Assembly: GCA_963741995.1 (NCBI GenBank)
Contig: CAVUKI010000003.1
Location: 124,001-188,000 of the forward strand
Length of the DNA stretch: 64,000 nt
Direction of reading: 5' to 3'
Source: Bog-473 sp963741995
Lineage (GTDB): Bacteria > Actinomycetota > Acidimicrobiia > Acidimicrobiales > RAAP-2
Shown: piece by piece, positions 1 through 9,116 of the stretch
Position numbering within the stretch: position 1 is the stretch's first letter
Layout: each line of letters starts with the position of its first letter
Made by a program: the position numbers and the translations under genes
The notes under the pieces: model-generated
Told to the model about the DNA's origin: nothing
The model's input: the letters and a program-made list of their open reading frames with translations, nothing else
The model's database searches: none

Positions 1-195
1 ATGGAATTGTCTGGGCATTGTGTCGTAGTTGCCAGGCATTGTGACCTTTGGCTCTGTGTGCCGATGGAACTAACTGGAATGATGCTTGCGGCGGCTTGGC
101 GTCCTCCGACTGTGGGATGAGTGGGGTGCAGACGAGGCAGCAAGTGGCTCTCGGATCGACCCGCTCGTTGAGCGGAACCAGTGGAGGAGATCAGG

Positions 196-529
196 ATGAA
201 AAGGACCAAGGCACAGCGCTTGCTGGCCGCAGCTTGCGGTCCCGCTCTGGGCGTGCTAGTCGCGGTGCCCGTAGGCGGGCTCCTGGCGGGGGCTGCAGGG
301 GCGGAGCAATTGTTACACGGGCTGCACGACGCCCACCACCGGCATCACGACACCGGCAGTCACGCCGGCCGATGGGCCGTCGACAACGGCGTCCACCACA
401 TCCGCCACGCCGGTCACATCGAGCGGACTGGCTTTCACCGGCGCTGACATCGAGGAGATGGCGATCATCGGTGTCGTGGCGATCGGCGTGGGGGCGGTTC
501 TCGTTCGCGGCCGTCGTCGGACGGCCTAA
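196..529 (+). pseudogene. Small secreted LAFTG-anchored surface protein, broken by a frameshift
   Basis: The ATG at 196 has a good ribosome site (GGAGG at 183-187) and opens a signal peptide (MKRTKAQRLLAAACG, then a hydrophobic stretch ending AGAAGA). The rest of the gene is in the next frame: a Thr/Pro-rich stretch, the sorting-like motif LAFTGADIEE, a hydrophobic helix, and RGRRRTA before the TAA at 527. This is the usual layout of LPXTG-like wall or membrane-anchored actinobacterial proteins. The shift needs one base fewer; the G runs at 288-292 and 298-301 lie between the two parts. It may be a real pseudogene or a base-calling error. No sortase gene is in the window. Function unknown. 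Confidence 0.6.
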
Positions 530-569
530 GCCACTCAGTCGATTAAGCGCTCGGCGAGAGAGCATCGAA

Positions 570-1979
570 ATGTCGTCGGTCACGATCGGCCCAGATCTAC
601 AGCACTGGCAGTGGTCGCAGGCAAAGTCTGAGTCCGAATCGGTGGCGCGGGCCCGACGTCGGTTCTGGGCTCGCACCAGTGGCGAAGTGGTGGCGGGGAC
701 TGACCTCCTGGTCTTGGCCCTCGCCGTCGCGTTCTTCGCACCGAGTGTGCTGCAGTGGACTGTCGCCGTCTTCGTCATCGGCGTGCTCGGGGTGTGCGCG
801 TTGCGGGGTCAGTACACCTCCCGCATCACCCTCAGTGTCAGCAGGGACGTCGGCACCGTGGCTGCGGCGGTCGCCGTGCCCCTGACAGTGATCGGAGCCT
901 TCGATGGCTTCAGCCAGCAGGTCCGCCCGTTCGTGCTCGTGGGCGTTTCCACCCTGTGCCTCCTCCTCATCGGTCGGGCCTGTGCCTACATCGGTATCGG
1001 CCGGGCCAGGACCCGCGGAGCGCTGGGGCAGCGGGTGCTCATCGTGGGTGCCGGGCCGGTGGCTGAGCGCTTCTGCGATGCTCTGGAGTTGAATCCGAGT
1101 TACGGGCTCCACCCGATCGGCCTCCTCGACGACTGTGCCGGCGAGTCGCTTTCCCGCCCGGTGCTCGGTGGGATCGACCAGCTCGACAGCGTGCTCTGGG
1201 ATCACCGCATCGACCGGGTGGTCATCGCCTTCGGCGTGAACCGCGACCCCGACCTCGTGCGGGTCATCCGCTCCTGCGAGAACGCCGAAGTGGACATGTA
1301 CATCATCCCCCGCTTCTTCGAGCTGGGCCTGCAGGCTGCGCCGCGGGACGTCGACATAATGTGGGGCTTCCCGCTCGTGCGCCTGCGGCGCTCGACAGTG
1401 CGGTCCTCGGGCCGTCTGGCCAAACGGGCCTTTGACTCGGGCATCGCCGCCTTCATGTTGCTCGTGGTCGCCCCGATCTACGGCATGCTCGCACTGGGTG
1501 TGAAGCTCACCAGCCCGGGCCCGATCTACTTCCGTCAGCGCCGGATCGGCAAGAACGGGAGCGAGGTGGAGGTCCTGAAGTTCCGCTCCATGCGCGTGAA
1601 CAGCGAGTCGGACACGCAGTGGAGTGTCGACTCGGACGACCGTGTCACGAACATCGGCGCCATCATGCGCAAGACGTCGCTGGACGAGTTGCCGCAGCTC
1701 TGGAACGTGCTCCGGGGCGACATGTCGCTCGTCGGTCCCCGTCCTGAGCGCCCCTTCTTCGTGGAGCAGTTCGAGCAGGAAGTCCCCCGCTACGCCGATC
1801 GGCACCGGGTGCCGGGGGGACTGACCGGCCTGGCTCAGGTCAATGGCCTGCGCGGTGACACGTCGATTCAGGACAGGGCGTGGTTCGACAACCACTACAT
1901 CGAGAACTGGTCCGTCGGCGGGGATCTCGTCATCTTGGCCCGGACGGCCGGCGCCGTTATCAAGCAGGTCCGGGAGTAG
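570..1979 (+). CDS. Exopolysaccharide polyprenyl glycosylphosphotransferase (initiating sugar transferase)
   Basis: Transfers a sugar-1-phosphate from a nucleotide sugar to undecaprenyl phosphate, the first step of a lipid-linked repeat unit. The frame is open from 48, but the ATG at 570 gives the normal family length (469 aa). N-terminal membrane segments cover roughly residues 36-140, a Rossmann-like segment begins near 153 (VLIVGAGPVAERF), and the bacterial sugar transferase domain begins near 285 (KRAFDSGIAAF). That domain carries SPGPIYFRQRRIGKNG, KTSLDELPQLWNVLRGDMS and VGPRPERP. It leads a run of co-directional glycan genes. The sugar used cannot be read from the sequence. Confidence 0.93.
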   Translation: MSSVTIGPDLQHWQWSQAKSESESVARARRRFWARTSGEVVAGTDLLVLALAVAFFAPSVLQWTVAVFVIGVLGVCALRGQYTSRITLSVSRDVGTVAAAVAVPLTVIGAFDGFSQQVRPFVLVGVSTLCLLLIGRACAYIGIGRARTRGALGQRVLIVGAGPVAERFCDALELNPSYGLHPIGLLDDCAGESLSRPVLGGIDQLDSVLWDHRIDRVVIAFGVNRDPDLVRVIRSCENAEVDMYIIPRFFELGLQAAPRDVDIMWGFPLVRLRRSTVRSSGRLAKRAFDSGIAAFMLLVVAPIYGMLALGVKLTSPGPIYFRQRRIGKNGSEVEVLKFRSMRVNSESDTQWSVDSDDRVTNIGAIMRKTSLDELPQLWNVLRGDMSLVGPRPERPFFVEQFEQEVPRYADRHRVPGGLTGLAQVNGLRGDTSIQDRAWFDNHYIENWSVGGDLVILARTAGAVIKQVRE

Positions 1980-2037
1980 GCTCCGGTATCGTTGCGTTCC
2001 CAGACACACGTAGGGAGCACCGCACCTTTCTCGGACG

Positions 2038-3600
2038 ATGATGGCGGGCACTGTCGCTGACATTGCCGGGTTACCGGCGGAAGAAGCTCCCGAGGCCGAC
2101 CTGAAGATGTCGCCACAGAACTGGCGTCTGGCCGTCGCAGCAGAGCTGGTGCTCGGGGCCATTCTCGGGTCGCTGTTCCTCGGTACCCACAGCCTGTTTC
2201 TCGACGAGTCCGTCAGCTCCACCCTGGCCACGGCGCCATGGCACCGTTTCGCCAACGTCGTCACGCACCGCGAGGCGAACATGGCGCTGTACTACCTGCT
2301 CCTGCGGGGATGGGTGGTGTTCGGCCACAGCGAGGTCGCGTTGCGCAGCCTGTCCGTGATCCTCGCCGTCGGGGCGCTGTGGGTGCTGATCGTGTTGGCG
2401 CGCTCCTTGTTCGGACGGCGGGTCGCCCTGCTCGGCGGGTTGCTCCTCGCCGTGAACCCGCTCACCGTCCAGTTCGCCCAGGACGTCCGCGGCTATTCAC
2501 TGGCGCTCCTGCTTGTGAGCGCCTCATGCTTCTTCTTCGTCCGTGGCATCCAACAGGCGGACTCGCCGCCGCGTTTCTGCTGGACGGCTTACGTCGTGGT
2601 GACGGCCCTCGCGGCCTACAGCAATTTCTGGGCTGCGCTGGTGCCCGTCGGTCAGGCGCTCTCGTTGGCCTTTTTGCCACCGGGGCGGATCCCGTGGCGA
2701 CGCATCGTGCCGTCGGCCGTCGCGCTGGTCGTGCTGCTGGTCCCGCTCGGCTTGCTGATTGAGTCCACCGACAGCGCTGGAGTCAACTGGGCCTCTGGCT
2801 CCTCGGCCGGCCGCCTGTTCACTCACATTCGTTCGTCGGTCCCGCACGCCGTCCTGGACGCGGTCGTGCTCATTGCGGTCGTCGTCGCGGTCGGAGTGAT
2901 TGTGCTGGCGCGGCGCCGACCTCAGATCGGTGCCGTCTTCGGACGGCAGTGGCCACTGTTGTTCACCCTCTGCTGGCTCGTCGTACCGGTGGCCGCCGTG
3001 GTGATGCTCTCGCTGGTCGACAAGCCGCTCCTTGTCGTGCGCTACCTGATGGTCAGTCTCCCCGCCGCGATCCTGTTGGTCGCGCTGGTGATCGACCGCG
3101 TGGCATCACTCGCCCGTCGCGGGGCCGCCGTCGCCGCCGCCGCGCTGCTCGTCATTGTGGTCGGCGCGTCGGCCGTCGGCGTTGCGCAGTGGTACTCGAA
3201 GGGCGGTCCTCAGGACTTCAGGTCGGCCGTTGCCTTCATTGCCGACAGGGTGCAGCCGGGAGATGGCGTGCTCATCTTCGCCTCCTACGAGCGCATCCCG
3301 GTCGAGTGGTACTTGGCCGAGAGGCTGGCAACCGAACGCGCCGCGCATCCGGTCTACCCGGCGACCGCCTGGGGCGTTGATCCGCTCTACTTCGATGGGA
3401 GCGTGGCCATGCCGTCGAGCGCGGTCGAGCTGGCCGCATCCAAGTACCAGCGCATCTGGCTCGTCAGCGCCACGGCCGACCTGTCTTTGTACTCGACGCA
3501 GGCGGAAGCCATCGACGCCGCGCTCAGGCGTGCGGGGTTCACGCCGGCCGGCACCACGCACTTCCGTGGCCTGGAGGTCACCGAAGAAGTGCGGCAGTGA
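2038..3600 (+). CDS. GT39-like polyprenyl-phosphate-sugar-dependent membrane glycosyltransferase
   Basis: A 520-aa multi-pass membrane protein of the PMT/ArnT-like fold. The first extracytoplasmic loop has the acidic pair FLDESVS (D56, E57), the position of the family's catalytic DE or DD, and QDVRGYS near residue 148 replaces the usual Q-E/D-x-R-x-Y/F. About ten hydrophobic segments follow, then a C-terminal soluble domain. Such enzymes move a sugar from a polyprenyl phosphate donor onto a glycan or protein outside the membrane. Two ATGs stand side by side at 2038 and 2041. The stop overlaps the next start, so the two are probably co-translated. Confidence 0.85.
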   Translation: MMAGTVADIAGLPAEEAPEADLKMSPQNWRLAVAAELVLGAILGSLFLGTHSLFLDESVSSTLATAPWHRFANVVTHREANMALYYLLLRGWVVFGHSEVALRSLSVILAVGALWVLIVLARSLFGRRVALLGGLLLAVNPLTVQFAQDVRGYSLALLLVSASCFFFVRGIQQADSPPRFCWTAYVVVTALAAYSNFWAALVPVGQALSLAFLPPGRIPWRRIVPSAVALVVLLVPLGLLIESTDSAGVNWASGSSAGRLFTHIRSSVPHAVLDAVVLIAVVVAVGVIVLARRRPQIGAVFGRQWPLLFTLCWLVVPVAAVVMLSLVDKPLLVVRYLMVSLPAAILLVALVIDRVASLARRGAAVAAAALLVIVVGASAVGVAQWYSKGGPQDFRSAVAFIADRVQPGDGVLIFASYERIPVEWYLAERLATERAAHPVYPATAWGVDPLYFDGSVAMPSSAVELAASKYQRIWLVSATADLSLYSTQAEAIDAALRRAGFTPAGTTHFRGLEVTEEVRQ

Positions 3601-4781
3601 GGCGGCCGAGCCTGGGGATCAGTGTCGTCGTGGGAGGCCTGGCGGTTGCGGCCACGGCCGGCCACGTGCTCTACCCGGCCTGGTTGGCCTGGCGCACCCG
3701 GGGCGGCCGCGGCCGCCCTGTCGCACTGCCCGGGACGGGGGAACCGTCCGTCCCACCCGACCTCACGGTGGTCGTGCCGGCCTATCGGGAGGCGGGCGTG
3801 ATCGCCGCCAAGATCGACGACCTCCGGGCAAACGGGTACCCGGGCTCGCTCGAGATCCTGGTGGTCGCCGACGGGGATCCCGAGACGGCAGAGGCGGCGG
3901 AGCGGGCAGGTGCCCGGGCGCTGACCAGCCCGAACCGGCTCGGGAAATCCCAGGCCCTCAACCGGGGTTTTGCCGAGTCGACGACGCCGATCGTCGTCAT
4001 TAGCGATGCCAACAACCGCCTGGCGCCCGGCGCGCTGGGCGCCGTCGTGGAGCATTTCGTCGACGCGGCCGTCGGCGCAGTTGCCGGCGAGAAGCTGGAG
4101 GACGACGGTGGCGGAGGCGAGAGTCTGTACTGGAAGTTCGAATCCTGGCTCAAGCAGCGCGAGGACAGACTCGGCACCACGATCGGTCTTGTGGGCGAGC
4201 TCTCCGCCATCCGGGCCGAGGCATGGCGCCCGATCCCGAGCGACGTGGCCATAGACGACCTGTGGGCGGCGCTCGACATCATTGAGCAGGGCTATCGGGT
4301 GGCCTACGAGCCACGAGCTCGTGCCCTCGATCCTGCGGTGACGTCGCTGGCCGTCCAATGGGAGCGCCGGACCCGCAACGTGTCGGGTGCGCTGCACGTC
4401 CTGGTCCGTCGACGTCGTCAGCTCCGGCCGTCCGCGGGCCTCGTCGCCGCCGAATTGTGGGGGCACCGGCTGGCTCGCTTCACCGTGAGCCCACTGGCCC
4501 ATCTGGCCCTGCTGGGGATCGCCGGAACCAAGGTGCGCTCCAGCCGGCTGGCCCAGCTGTTCCTGCTGGCCAACCTCGTTGCCGGCGCGGGCCTGGTAGC
4601 CGGATCGCGGGTGGGTGAACCGTCCGAAGACGAGTCGGCCGGGCCCGGCGCCAGGCACCTGCTGGCCACGGCGATGGCCGCGGCAGGTCAGGTGATGTTC
4701 CTGCAGGGCGTCGCCATGGGCGGCATGGTGCGCTATGCACGCGGCGACCGGCCGACGATGTGGTCCACTGTGGAGCGATGA
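3597..4781 (+). CDS. Family 2 glycosyltransferase, membrane anchored
   Basis: A GTG start overlaps the preceding TGA (GTGA). One N-terminal helix is followed by a GT-A domain: LTVVVPAYREAGVI, KIDDLRANGYPG, VVADGDPETAEAAERAG. The DxD position reads ISDANN, the acidic general-base region is AIDDLWAALD, and QWERRTR is the Q-x-x-R-W/R type motif of processive or membrane GT2 enzymes. Further hydrophobic segments lie at the C terminus. It probably extends the lipid-linked saccharide on the cytoplasmic face. The donor is unknown. Confidence 0.9.
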   Translation: MRRPSLGISVVVGGLAVAATAGHVLYPAWLAWRTRGGRGRPVALPGTGEPSVPPDLTVVVPAYREAGVIAAKIDDLRANGYPGSLEILVVADGDPETAEAAERAGARALTSPNRLGKSQALNRGFAESTTPIVVISDANNRLAPGALGAVVEHFVDAAVGAVAGEKLEDDGGGGESLYWKFESWLKQREDRLGTTIGLVGELSAIRAEAWRPIPSDVAIDDLWAALDIIEQGYRVAYEPRARALDPAVTSLAVQWERRTRNVSGALHVLVRRRRQLRPSAGLVAAELWGHRLARFTVSPLAHLALLGIAGTKVRSSRLAQLFLLANLVAGAGLVAGSRVGEPSEDESAGPGARHLLATAMAAAGQVMFLQGVAMGGMVRYARGDRPTMWSTVER

Positions 4782-4933
4782 ATGGCCCCACCACGCAGCA
4801 GGATCCCAGGTCGGACGTGCAGTTGCCGGTTGGGCGCTTCCTCTCCATCTGGGCGCCGGTGGCAGAAGGACGGGCACCGCTCCGGCTGAGCGGCCGCCCC
4901 GGTCGGCCGGCAGGAGCCTGGTCGGAGCGGTGA
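4778..4933 (+). CDS. Small 51-aa ORF coupled at both ends inside the glycan operon
   Basis: The ATG overlaps the stop of the upstream GT2 gene (ATGA at 4778-4781) and its TGA overlaps the GTG start of the downstream GT4 gene (GTGA at 4930-4933). The product begins MNGPTTQQDPRSDVQLP and ends PGRPAGAWSER. It is Pro/Arg rich with no membrane helix or known motif. It fills a gap that would otherwise be 148 nt of untranslated sequence in a tightly packed operon. It may be a small protein, or an ORF whose translation only carries ribosomes to the next start. Confidence 0.5.
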   Translation: MNGPTTQQDPRSDVQLPVGRFLSIWAPVAEGRAPLRLSGRPGRPAGAWSER

Positions 4934-6081
4934 GGACGCTCATGATCACCAAGTTCCTGCCGTTGCCGGACAACAACGGAGGCCACCAGCGCTCGTTGGC
5001 GATCGCCCGCCGCTTGGCCCAGCTGGGAGATGTCGTGCTGTGCGGGTACGACGACGGGACCGCGGACCGGGATGGCCTGCGTGACCTGGGGATGGACGTC
5101 CGGGCCGTGCCGTGGCGGGTGACATTGGCACGGACCGCCCGGGGGGTGCTCGCGGCGCAGAGTGTCTCGGCGGGGCGCTTCTGGAGCGCCGCGATGGTCA
5201 AGGCCGTCCGTGATGCTGCCGACGAAAGTCCTGTCGACCTACTCCAGGTCGAATATCAGCAAATGGTGCCCCTCGTCTTCGATGTCCCGGCCAAGAAGTC
5301 CATCCTCGACCTCCACAACGTCGAGTCGGCGCTGGTAGACAGCTATGCCAGCTCACGGAGCGGCGCTACCGCCGCTCTCTATCGAGCTGAGGCGGGCGCG
5401 CTCAGGCGAATGGAGCGGCGGACGATCGGTGCCTTCGATCACGTCGTCGTCGTCAGTGAGCAGGAGCGGGCCAGACTTACCGCCGAAGCTCGCTCCATCC
5501 TGGTCTGCCCGAACGGCCGGGAGCCGTCGGCCGTGTTGCCCGATGCTCCCGGCTCCGTCGTGGCGTTCGTGGCCACCATGGGATGGGCACCCAACGTGGA
5601 TGCCGCCGTCTGGTTGGGGCGCGAGATCTGGCCCCAGGTCCTGGGCCGGGTTCCGGAGGCCCGGCTGCTGCTCGTGGGCAAGGATCCGTCCCCGGCGGTG
5701 CGCGCCCTTGCCGACGACCACATCGAGGTGACGGGGACGGTGGACGACGTGAGCCCCTTCCTGGCCCGCGCCCGGGTCGTGGTCGCACCGCTGAGGGCGG
5801 GCGGAGGGACGCGGCTCAAGATCATGGAGGCACTCGACGTGGGGCGGCCAATTGTGGCGACGTCGCTGGGCTGTGAGGGCATGGAGGACCTGGTGGGCCG
5901 CGGCGCGCTCGTGGCCGACACGGCGCCTGCGCTGGCCGGCACGATCGCCGACCTGCTCCTGGACCCGGCGCGGGCTGCCGCGCTGGGACGGGCCGGCCAC
6001 GACGCCGTTGTGGCGGACCACACGTGGGACGCCGCCTTGGCACCACTCCTGCAGGCGGTGCGCGCGTGCTCAAGGCACTGA
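4930..6081 (+). CDS. Family 4 (group 1) glycosyltransferase
   Basis: The chosen GTG (4930) gives a proper GT-B start, MRTLMITKFLPLPDNNGG; the longer open frame upstream overlaps the neighbour and has no family content. An N-terminal Rossmann half with GGHQRSLAIARRLAQLG precedes a C-terminal half with the nucleotide-sugar loop region (FVATMGWAPNVDAAVWL, LLVGKDPSP). The GT4 E-x7-E region reads GGTRLKIMEALDVGRPIVAT. It is likely a cytoplasmic retaining transferase extending the repeat unit. It overlaps the Wzy start by 16 nt. Confidence 0.9.
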   Translation: MRTLMITKFLPLPDNNGGHQRSLAIARRLAQLGDVVLCGYDDGTADRDGLRDLGMDVRAVPWRVTLARTARGVLAAQSVSAGRFWSAAMVKAVRDAADESPVDLLQVEYQQMVPLVFDVPAKKSILDLHNVESALVDSYASSRSGATAALYRAEAGALRRMERRTIGAFDHVVVVSEQERARLTAEARSILVCPNGREPSAVLPDAPGSVVAFVATMGWAPNVDAAVWLGREIWPQVLGRVPEARLLLVGKDPSPAVRALADDHIEVTGTVDDVSPFLARARVVVAPLRAGGGTRLKIMEALDVGRPIVATSLGCEGMEDLVGRGALVADTAPALAGTIADLLLDPARAAALGRAGHDAVVADHTWDAALAPLLQAVRACSRH

Positions 6082-7511
6082 TCGGGCTCGTCCTGTTGGG
6101 CGTCGCGGCCGGGGTCGTCGCGCTCTTCGTGCGCTGGGAGCGCCAGGGCAAGGAGCAGCTCGCTCCGCTGGTCCTCCTCGCCCTGCTGGTGGTCGAGGGC
6201 ACGCTCTATGCCGACCCGAACCTGATACCGCGCGGCCTGTTCCACCCCGGTTCTGGTTCGACGCAATTGCGGCTGCCCGAGGTGTACGTCACGCTGGCAC
6301 TGGTGGCGCGGCTGATCGTCCGGGGCAAGCCCCGGCGGATCGGTCTTCCGGCCGGGCTGTGGTTGGCCTTCGCCGCCTGGATGCTCGTCGGGCTGGTTGA
6401 GGGGAAGCTGTACCACAACCCGTTTTCGCAGGATCTCTACGAGGCGAAGGACATCATCTACATCGTGGGGGCCTACGCGCTCGCCGCAGGAGTACCGGTC
6501 CGCAAATACTTCGACCGCGGCGATCTCTTCAAGCTCGGCTGGCTGTGTGTCGCGTCCGCCGCTCTCCTCGATGTCATGCAGATAAGCGGAATCAGCGTCA
6601 CGACCAATCTGCCGCTGCTCCCACTGCAGGGTTTCGGGGGCGTCGGCGCCGAGACAGCGGCACTCTTCCTCGCGATCACTCTGGTGTGCTTCCTCACACG
6701 GCTGGCAACCGGACCTCCGAGGCTACGAGACGTGCTGGCCCTGATTCCGGTGGTGGTGAGCGTGGTGCTGGCCACTCAGCGTGCGGTCCTCGTGAATCTG
6801 GGCGTGGCCGTCTTAGTCGTGTTCGTGGCGGTTCTCTTCCGACACTGGCAGGGTTCCGTACGGCGCTTTCATGTCGGGACGGGCCAGCTCGCTTTGACCG
6901 TCCTCGCCCTTCTGGCCATCGGGATCGTCGTCGTGGTCGTTCCGGCCGCGGTGGACCAGCAGCCGGTGAAAATCCCACTTGCCTCCAGCTACGAGAATCT
7001 CTTCCACAACGAGGGGAAGGCGGAATCGGCCCAGGACCGCCTGAACCTGGCCGCGGAAGCTGAAGCATTGATCCCCCATCACCTGTTCATCGGCTATGGG
7101 TTGGGTGTGGAGTTCCCGTTCTACGAAGCCGGCACACGCTCGGTGGAAACGATCGCCTACGCACACAACCTTGCCCTTGATCTCTGGTTGCGTCTGGGCC
7201 TCATCGGCCTGACGCTCTTTTTCGTCGCGCTGGCCGACTCGGTCCTCGGGGGCCTGCGGGCATGGCGAAGACATCTCGACCCCAGGACCGCCGCCCTGGC
7301 GCTGGCACTGGTGGCGGTCGTGGCGGGCCTCGTCGCCACGGGATTCCTCGAGCCGCTCCTCGACGAATACCGATTTGCGACTTTGTTCGGTGTCAGCCTC
7401 GGGATGCTGCGTGCGTGCGTGACGTCCATGAACACCCGGCCTCGCTCGCTGACGTGGCACGTGGAGGCGGTCAGCGGTGGGCCGGCGGAAGGCGTGTCAA
7501 GGTGGGCGTAG
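6066..7511 (+). CDS. O-antigen ligase/Wzy-like polymerase membrane protein
   Basis: A multi-pass membrane protein of about 481 aa beginning at the GTG at 6066 (VLKALIGLVLLG), inside the end of the upstream gene. It has ten or more hydrophobic segments and one large extracytoplasmic loop in the C-terminal half (SSYENLFHNEGKAESAQDRL to GVEFPFYEAGTRS). This is the layout of Wzy_C/O-antigen ligase-like proteins, which join lipid-linked repeats outside the membrane. Its position between transferases and the Wzc/Wzx pair supports a polymerase. Sequence alone does not separate polymerase from ligase. Confidence 0.8.
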   Translation: MLKALIGLVLLGVAAGVVALFVRWERQGKEQLAPLVLLALLVVEGTLYADPNLIPRGLFHPGSGSTQLRLPEVYVTLALVARLIVRGKPRRIGLPAGLWLAFAAWMLVGLVEGKLYHNPFSQDLYEAKDIIYIVGAYALAAGVPVRKYFDRGDLFKLGWLCVASAALLDVMQISGISVTTNLPLLPLQGFGGVGAETAALFLAITLVCFLTRLATGPPRLRDVLALIPVVVSVVLATQRAVLVNLGVAVLVVFVAVLFRHWQGSVRRFHVGTGQLALTVLALLAIGIVVVVVPAAVDQQPVKIPLASSYENLFHNEGKAESAQDRLNLAAEAEALIPHHLFIGYGLGVEFPFYEAGTRSVETIAYAHNLALDLWLRLGLIGLTLFFVALADSVLGGLRAWRRHLDPRTAALALALVAVVAGLVATGFLEPLLDEYRFATLFGVSLGMLRACVTSMNTRPRSLTWHVEAVSGGPAEGVSRWA

Positions 7512-7636
7512 TCACGGTGAGGCCGGGCGATCCGTGCGTGAGTCTCGTTGGAGCGGGCGCTGGTGGGATGATCCCGCCCGACCGGGAGACCCTCGTAGGC
7601 TGGCCGCAGCGAGAGCAGGCGCTGACTGACCGCGAC

Positions 7637-7664
7637 CGCGACCGCGCACACGTGCGCGGTCGCG
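7637..7664. promoter_or_regulatory. Perfect 13-bp inverted repeat between wzy and wzc
   Basis: Arms 7637-7649 and 7652-7664 (CGCGACCGCGCAC type) are exact complements around a 2-nt centre, preceded by further CGACCG units. No T tract follows. It lies in the only sizeable gap (7512-7746) of the glycan cluster. It could be an attenuator or GC-rich terminator separating assembly genes from the chain-length kinase, or a protein-binding palindrome. Confidence 0.5.
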
Positions 7665-7746
7665 CCTCATCACCCGTACGACGGGTCGAGGGTGGTTTGC
7701 GGCTGCACACGGCGACCGCAGTGGCGATTCGAGCAGAGAGGCCGGA

Positions 7747-9111
7747 ATGGACGTAAGACAGCTCGTGCGCACGGTGCGTGCCAATTGGATCGTGGCTCTC
7801 GTCACCTTCCTGGCGTGCCTGTTCATCGGTGGGGCCTATGCGGTACTGCCCGCGAAGGTGTACCAGGCCTCTGTCGTCCTCGTGGCCCAGCCACCGCCTG
7901 GTGCCCCTGACCCGGGTTCCGATGTCGGCGCCATTCAGATTGAGATCCCCCAGATCGCGGTGGAAGCAGAGAACGCCACCATCGATGACGAAGCGCAGCA
8001 CCAGGTGCCGGCGCGCTTCCAGACGGTGCCGGTGAGCATCTCGGCGACCGGTGATCCCGCTTCGAACACGGTCACGATCAACGCCTCGAGCACTGATCCG
8101 GCCGCGGCGCAGGCCTACGCCAACGCCACGTCGGCCCGCGTCCTGAAGGTGACGAACCACGACGCGGGTTCGCTCCTCGCGCTGTCCGAACTGGGCGCAG
8201 CAGAGCTCCCGACGAAACCGACGAACCCTCGCGTCACGGTTGCGGTGGCGTCGGTGGCCTTCGGCCTCATTGCCGCGGTGTTCGCCGCGCTGGCCGCGGG
8301 CGCCTTCCGACGCTTCGTCGCGGCAGACGAGATCTCCGAGCGACTCGGCGTCCCGGTCCTGGGCGAGGTCCCCGCCTTGGCCCGCCCCCGGGCGAATCCC
8401 GCCGACATGTTCACATCGGCGGGAGACGAGCGCGGCCTCGAGGCCTTCCAGCAGCTTAGAAGCCACCTCTACGTCATGTTCCAGGACACGCACCCCGTCA
8501 TCGCGTTCACCTCCTGTAACCCGGGGGAGGGGAAGTCCTGCGTCGCCTCCCGCACGGCGTGGGCCCTCGCCACCCCCGGGCAATTCGTGGTCGCCGTCGA
8601 CGGGGACCTCCGGCAGCCGGCGCTGCACGAGATCTTCGATGTCGATCTCTCGCCCGGGGTGAGCGACATCTCTGTGGTCAACGGCCCCACAGAGCTTGTT
8701 GCCGCGACGGGCAATCGCTACCTGGAGCTCATACCGGCCGGCGTCCCGACCCGGCATCCCGCCGACATTGCGGCGGCAGATGTGCCGAGGCTCCTGCGTG
8801 CGCTGCGGGAATCGGATCGGACGGTCGTGCTCGACTGCCCCCCCATCACGGGCGTCGCCGAGACCACGATCCTCGTGGCCAAGGCGGATGCCGTGGTGCT
8901 GGTGGTCGACGCCCGGAAGTTCAACTTCGAGAGCCTCGAGCACGGCCTGGCGGAGATCCGGGCTTCGGGGGCGAGCGTGGTGGGCATCGTGCTCAATCGA
9001 GTGCGAAGGCGGAAACCGGGATCGCTCTACGGCTACGACGTGCCGGCCCCGTCGAGCAACGGGTCCCAGAGCCCAGGGGTGAAGCTCCGTCGATTCGCAC
9101 GATCGGGCTAG
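7747..9111 (+). CDS. Wzc/CpsD-like polysaccharide chain-length determinant and tyrosine kinase
   Basis: A single 454-aa polypeptide joining a Wzz-like membrane part with a BY-kinase ATPase. A membrane helix near residues 15-40, a periplasmic segment and a second helix near 165-185 (TVAVASVAFGLIAAVFAALAAG) precede the cytoplasmic domain. That domain has Walker A PGEGKSC (K263), Walker A' FVVAVDGDLRQP and Walker B TVVLDCPPI. The C-terminal tail has one Tyr pair (SLYGYDVP) instead of a Tyr cluster, so autophosphorylation may be limited. It controls polymerisation or export together with Wzy and Wzx. Confidence 0.9.
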   Translation: MDVRQLVRTVRANWIVALVTFLACLFIGGAYAVLPAKVYQASVVLVAQPPPGAPDPGSDVGAIQIEIPQIAVEAENATIDDEAQHQVPARFQTVPVSISATGDPASNTVTINASSTDPAAAQAYANATSARVLKVTNHDAGSLLALSELGAAELPTKPTNPRVTVAVASVAFGLIAAVFAALAAGAFRRFVAADEISERLGVPVLGEVPALARPRANPADMFTSAGDERGLEAFQQLRSHLYVMFQDTHPVIAFTSCNPGEGKSCVASRTAWALATPGQFVVAVDGDLRQPALHEIFDVDLSPGVSDISVVNGPTELVAATGNRYLELIPAGVPTRHPADIAAADVPRLLRALRESDRTVVLDCPPITGVAETTILVAKADAVVLVVDARKFNFESLEHGLAEIRASGASVVGIVLNRVRRRKPGSLYGYDVPAPSSNGSQSPGVKLRRFARSG

Positions 9112-9116
9112 CCCTG

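Noticed and set aside
1..180. Coding start at TTG 48 for the sugar transferase
   Set aside because: The added 174 codons overlap the small surface-protein gene and are Arg/Ser-rich shadow sequence. ATG 570 gives the family length. Nothing else is recognisable in 1-180.
597..2282. 561-codon minus-strand ORF opposite the initiating sugar transferase
   Set aside because: No motifs and a biased shadow composition. The plus strand carries the complete transferase.
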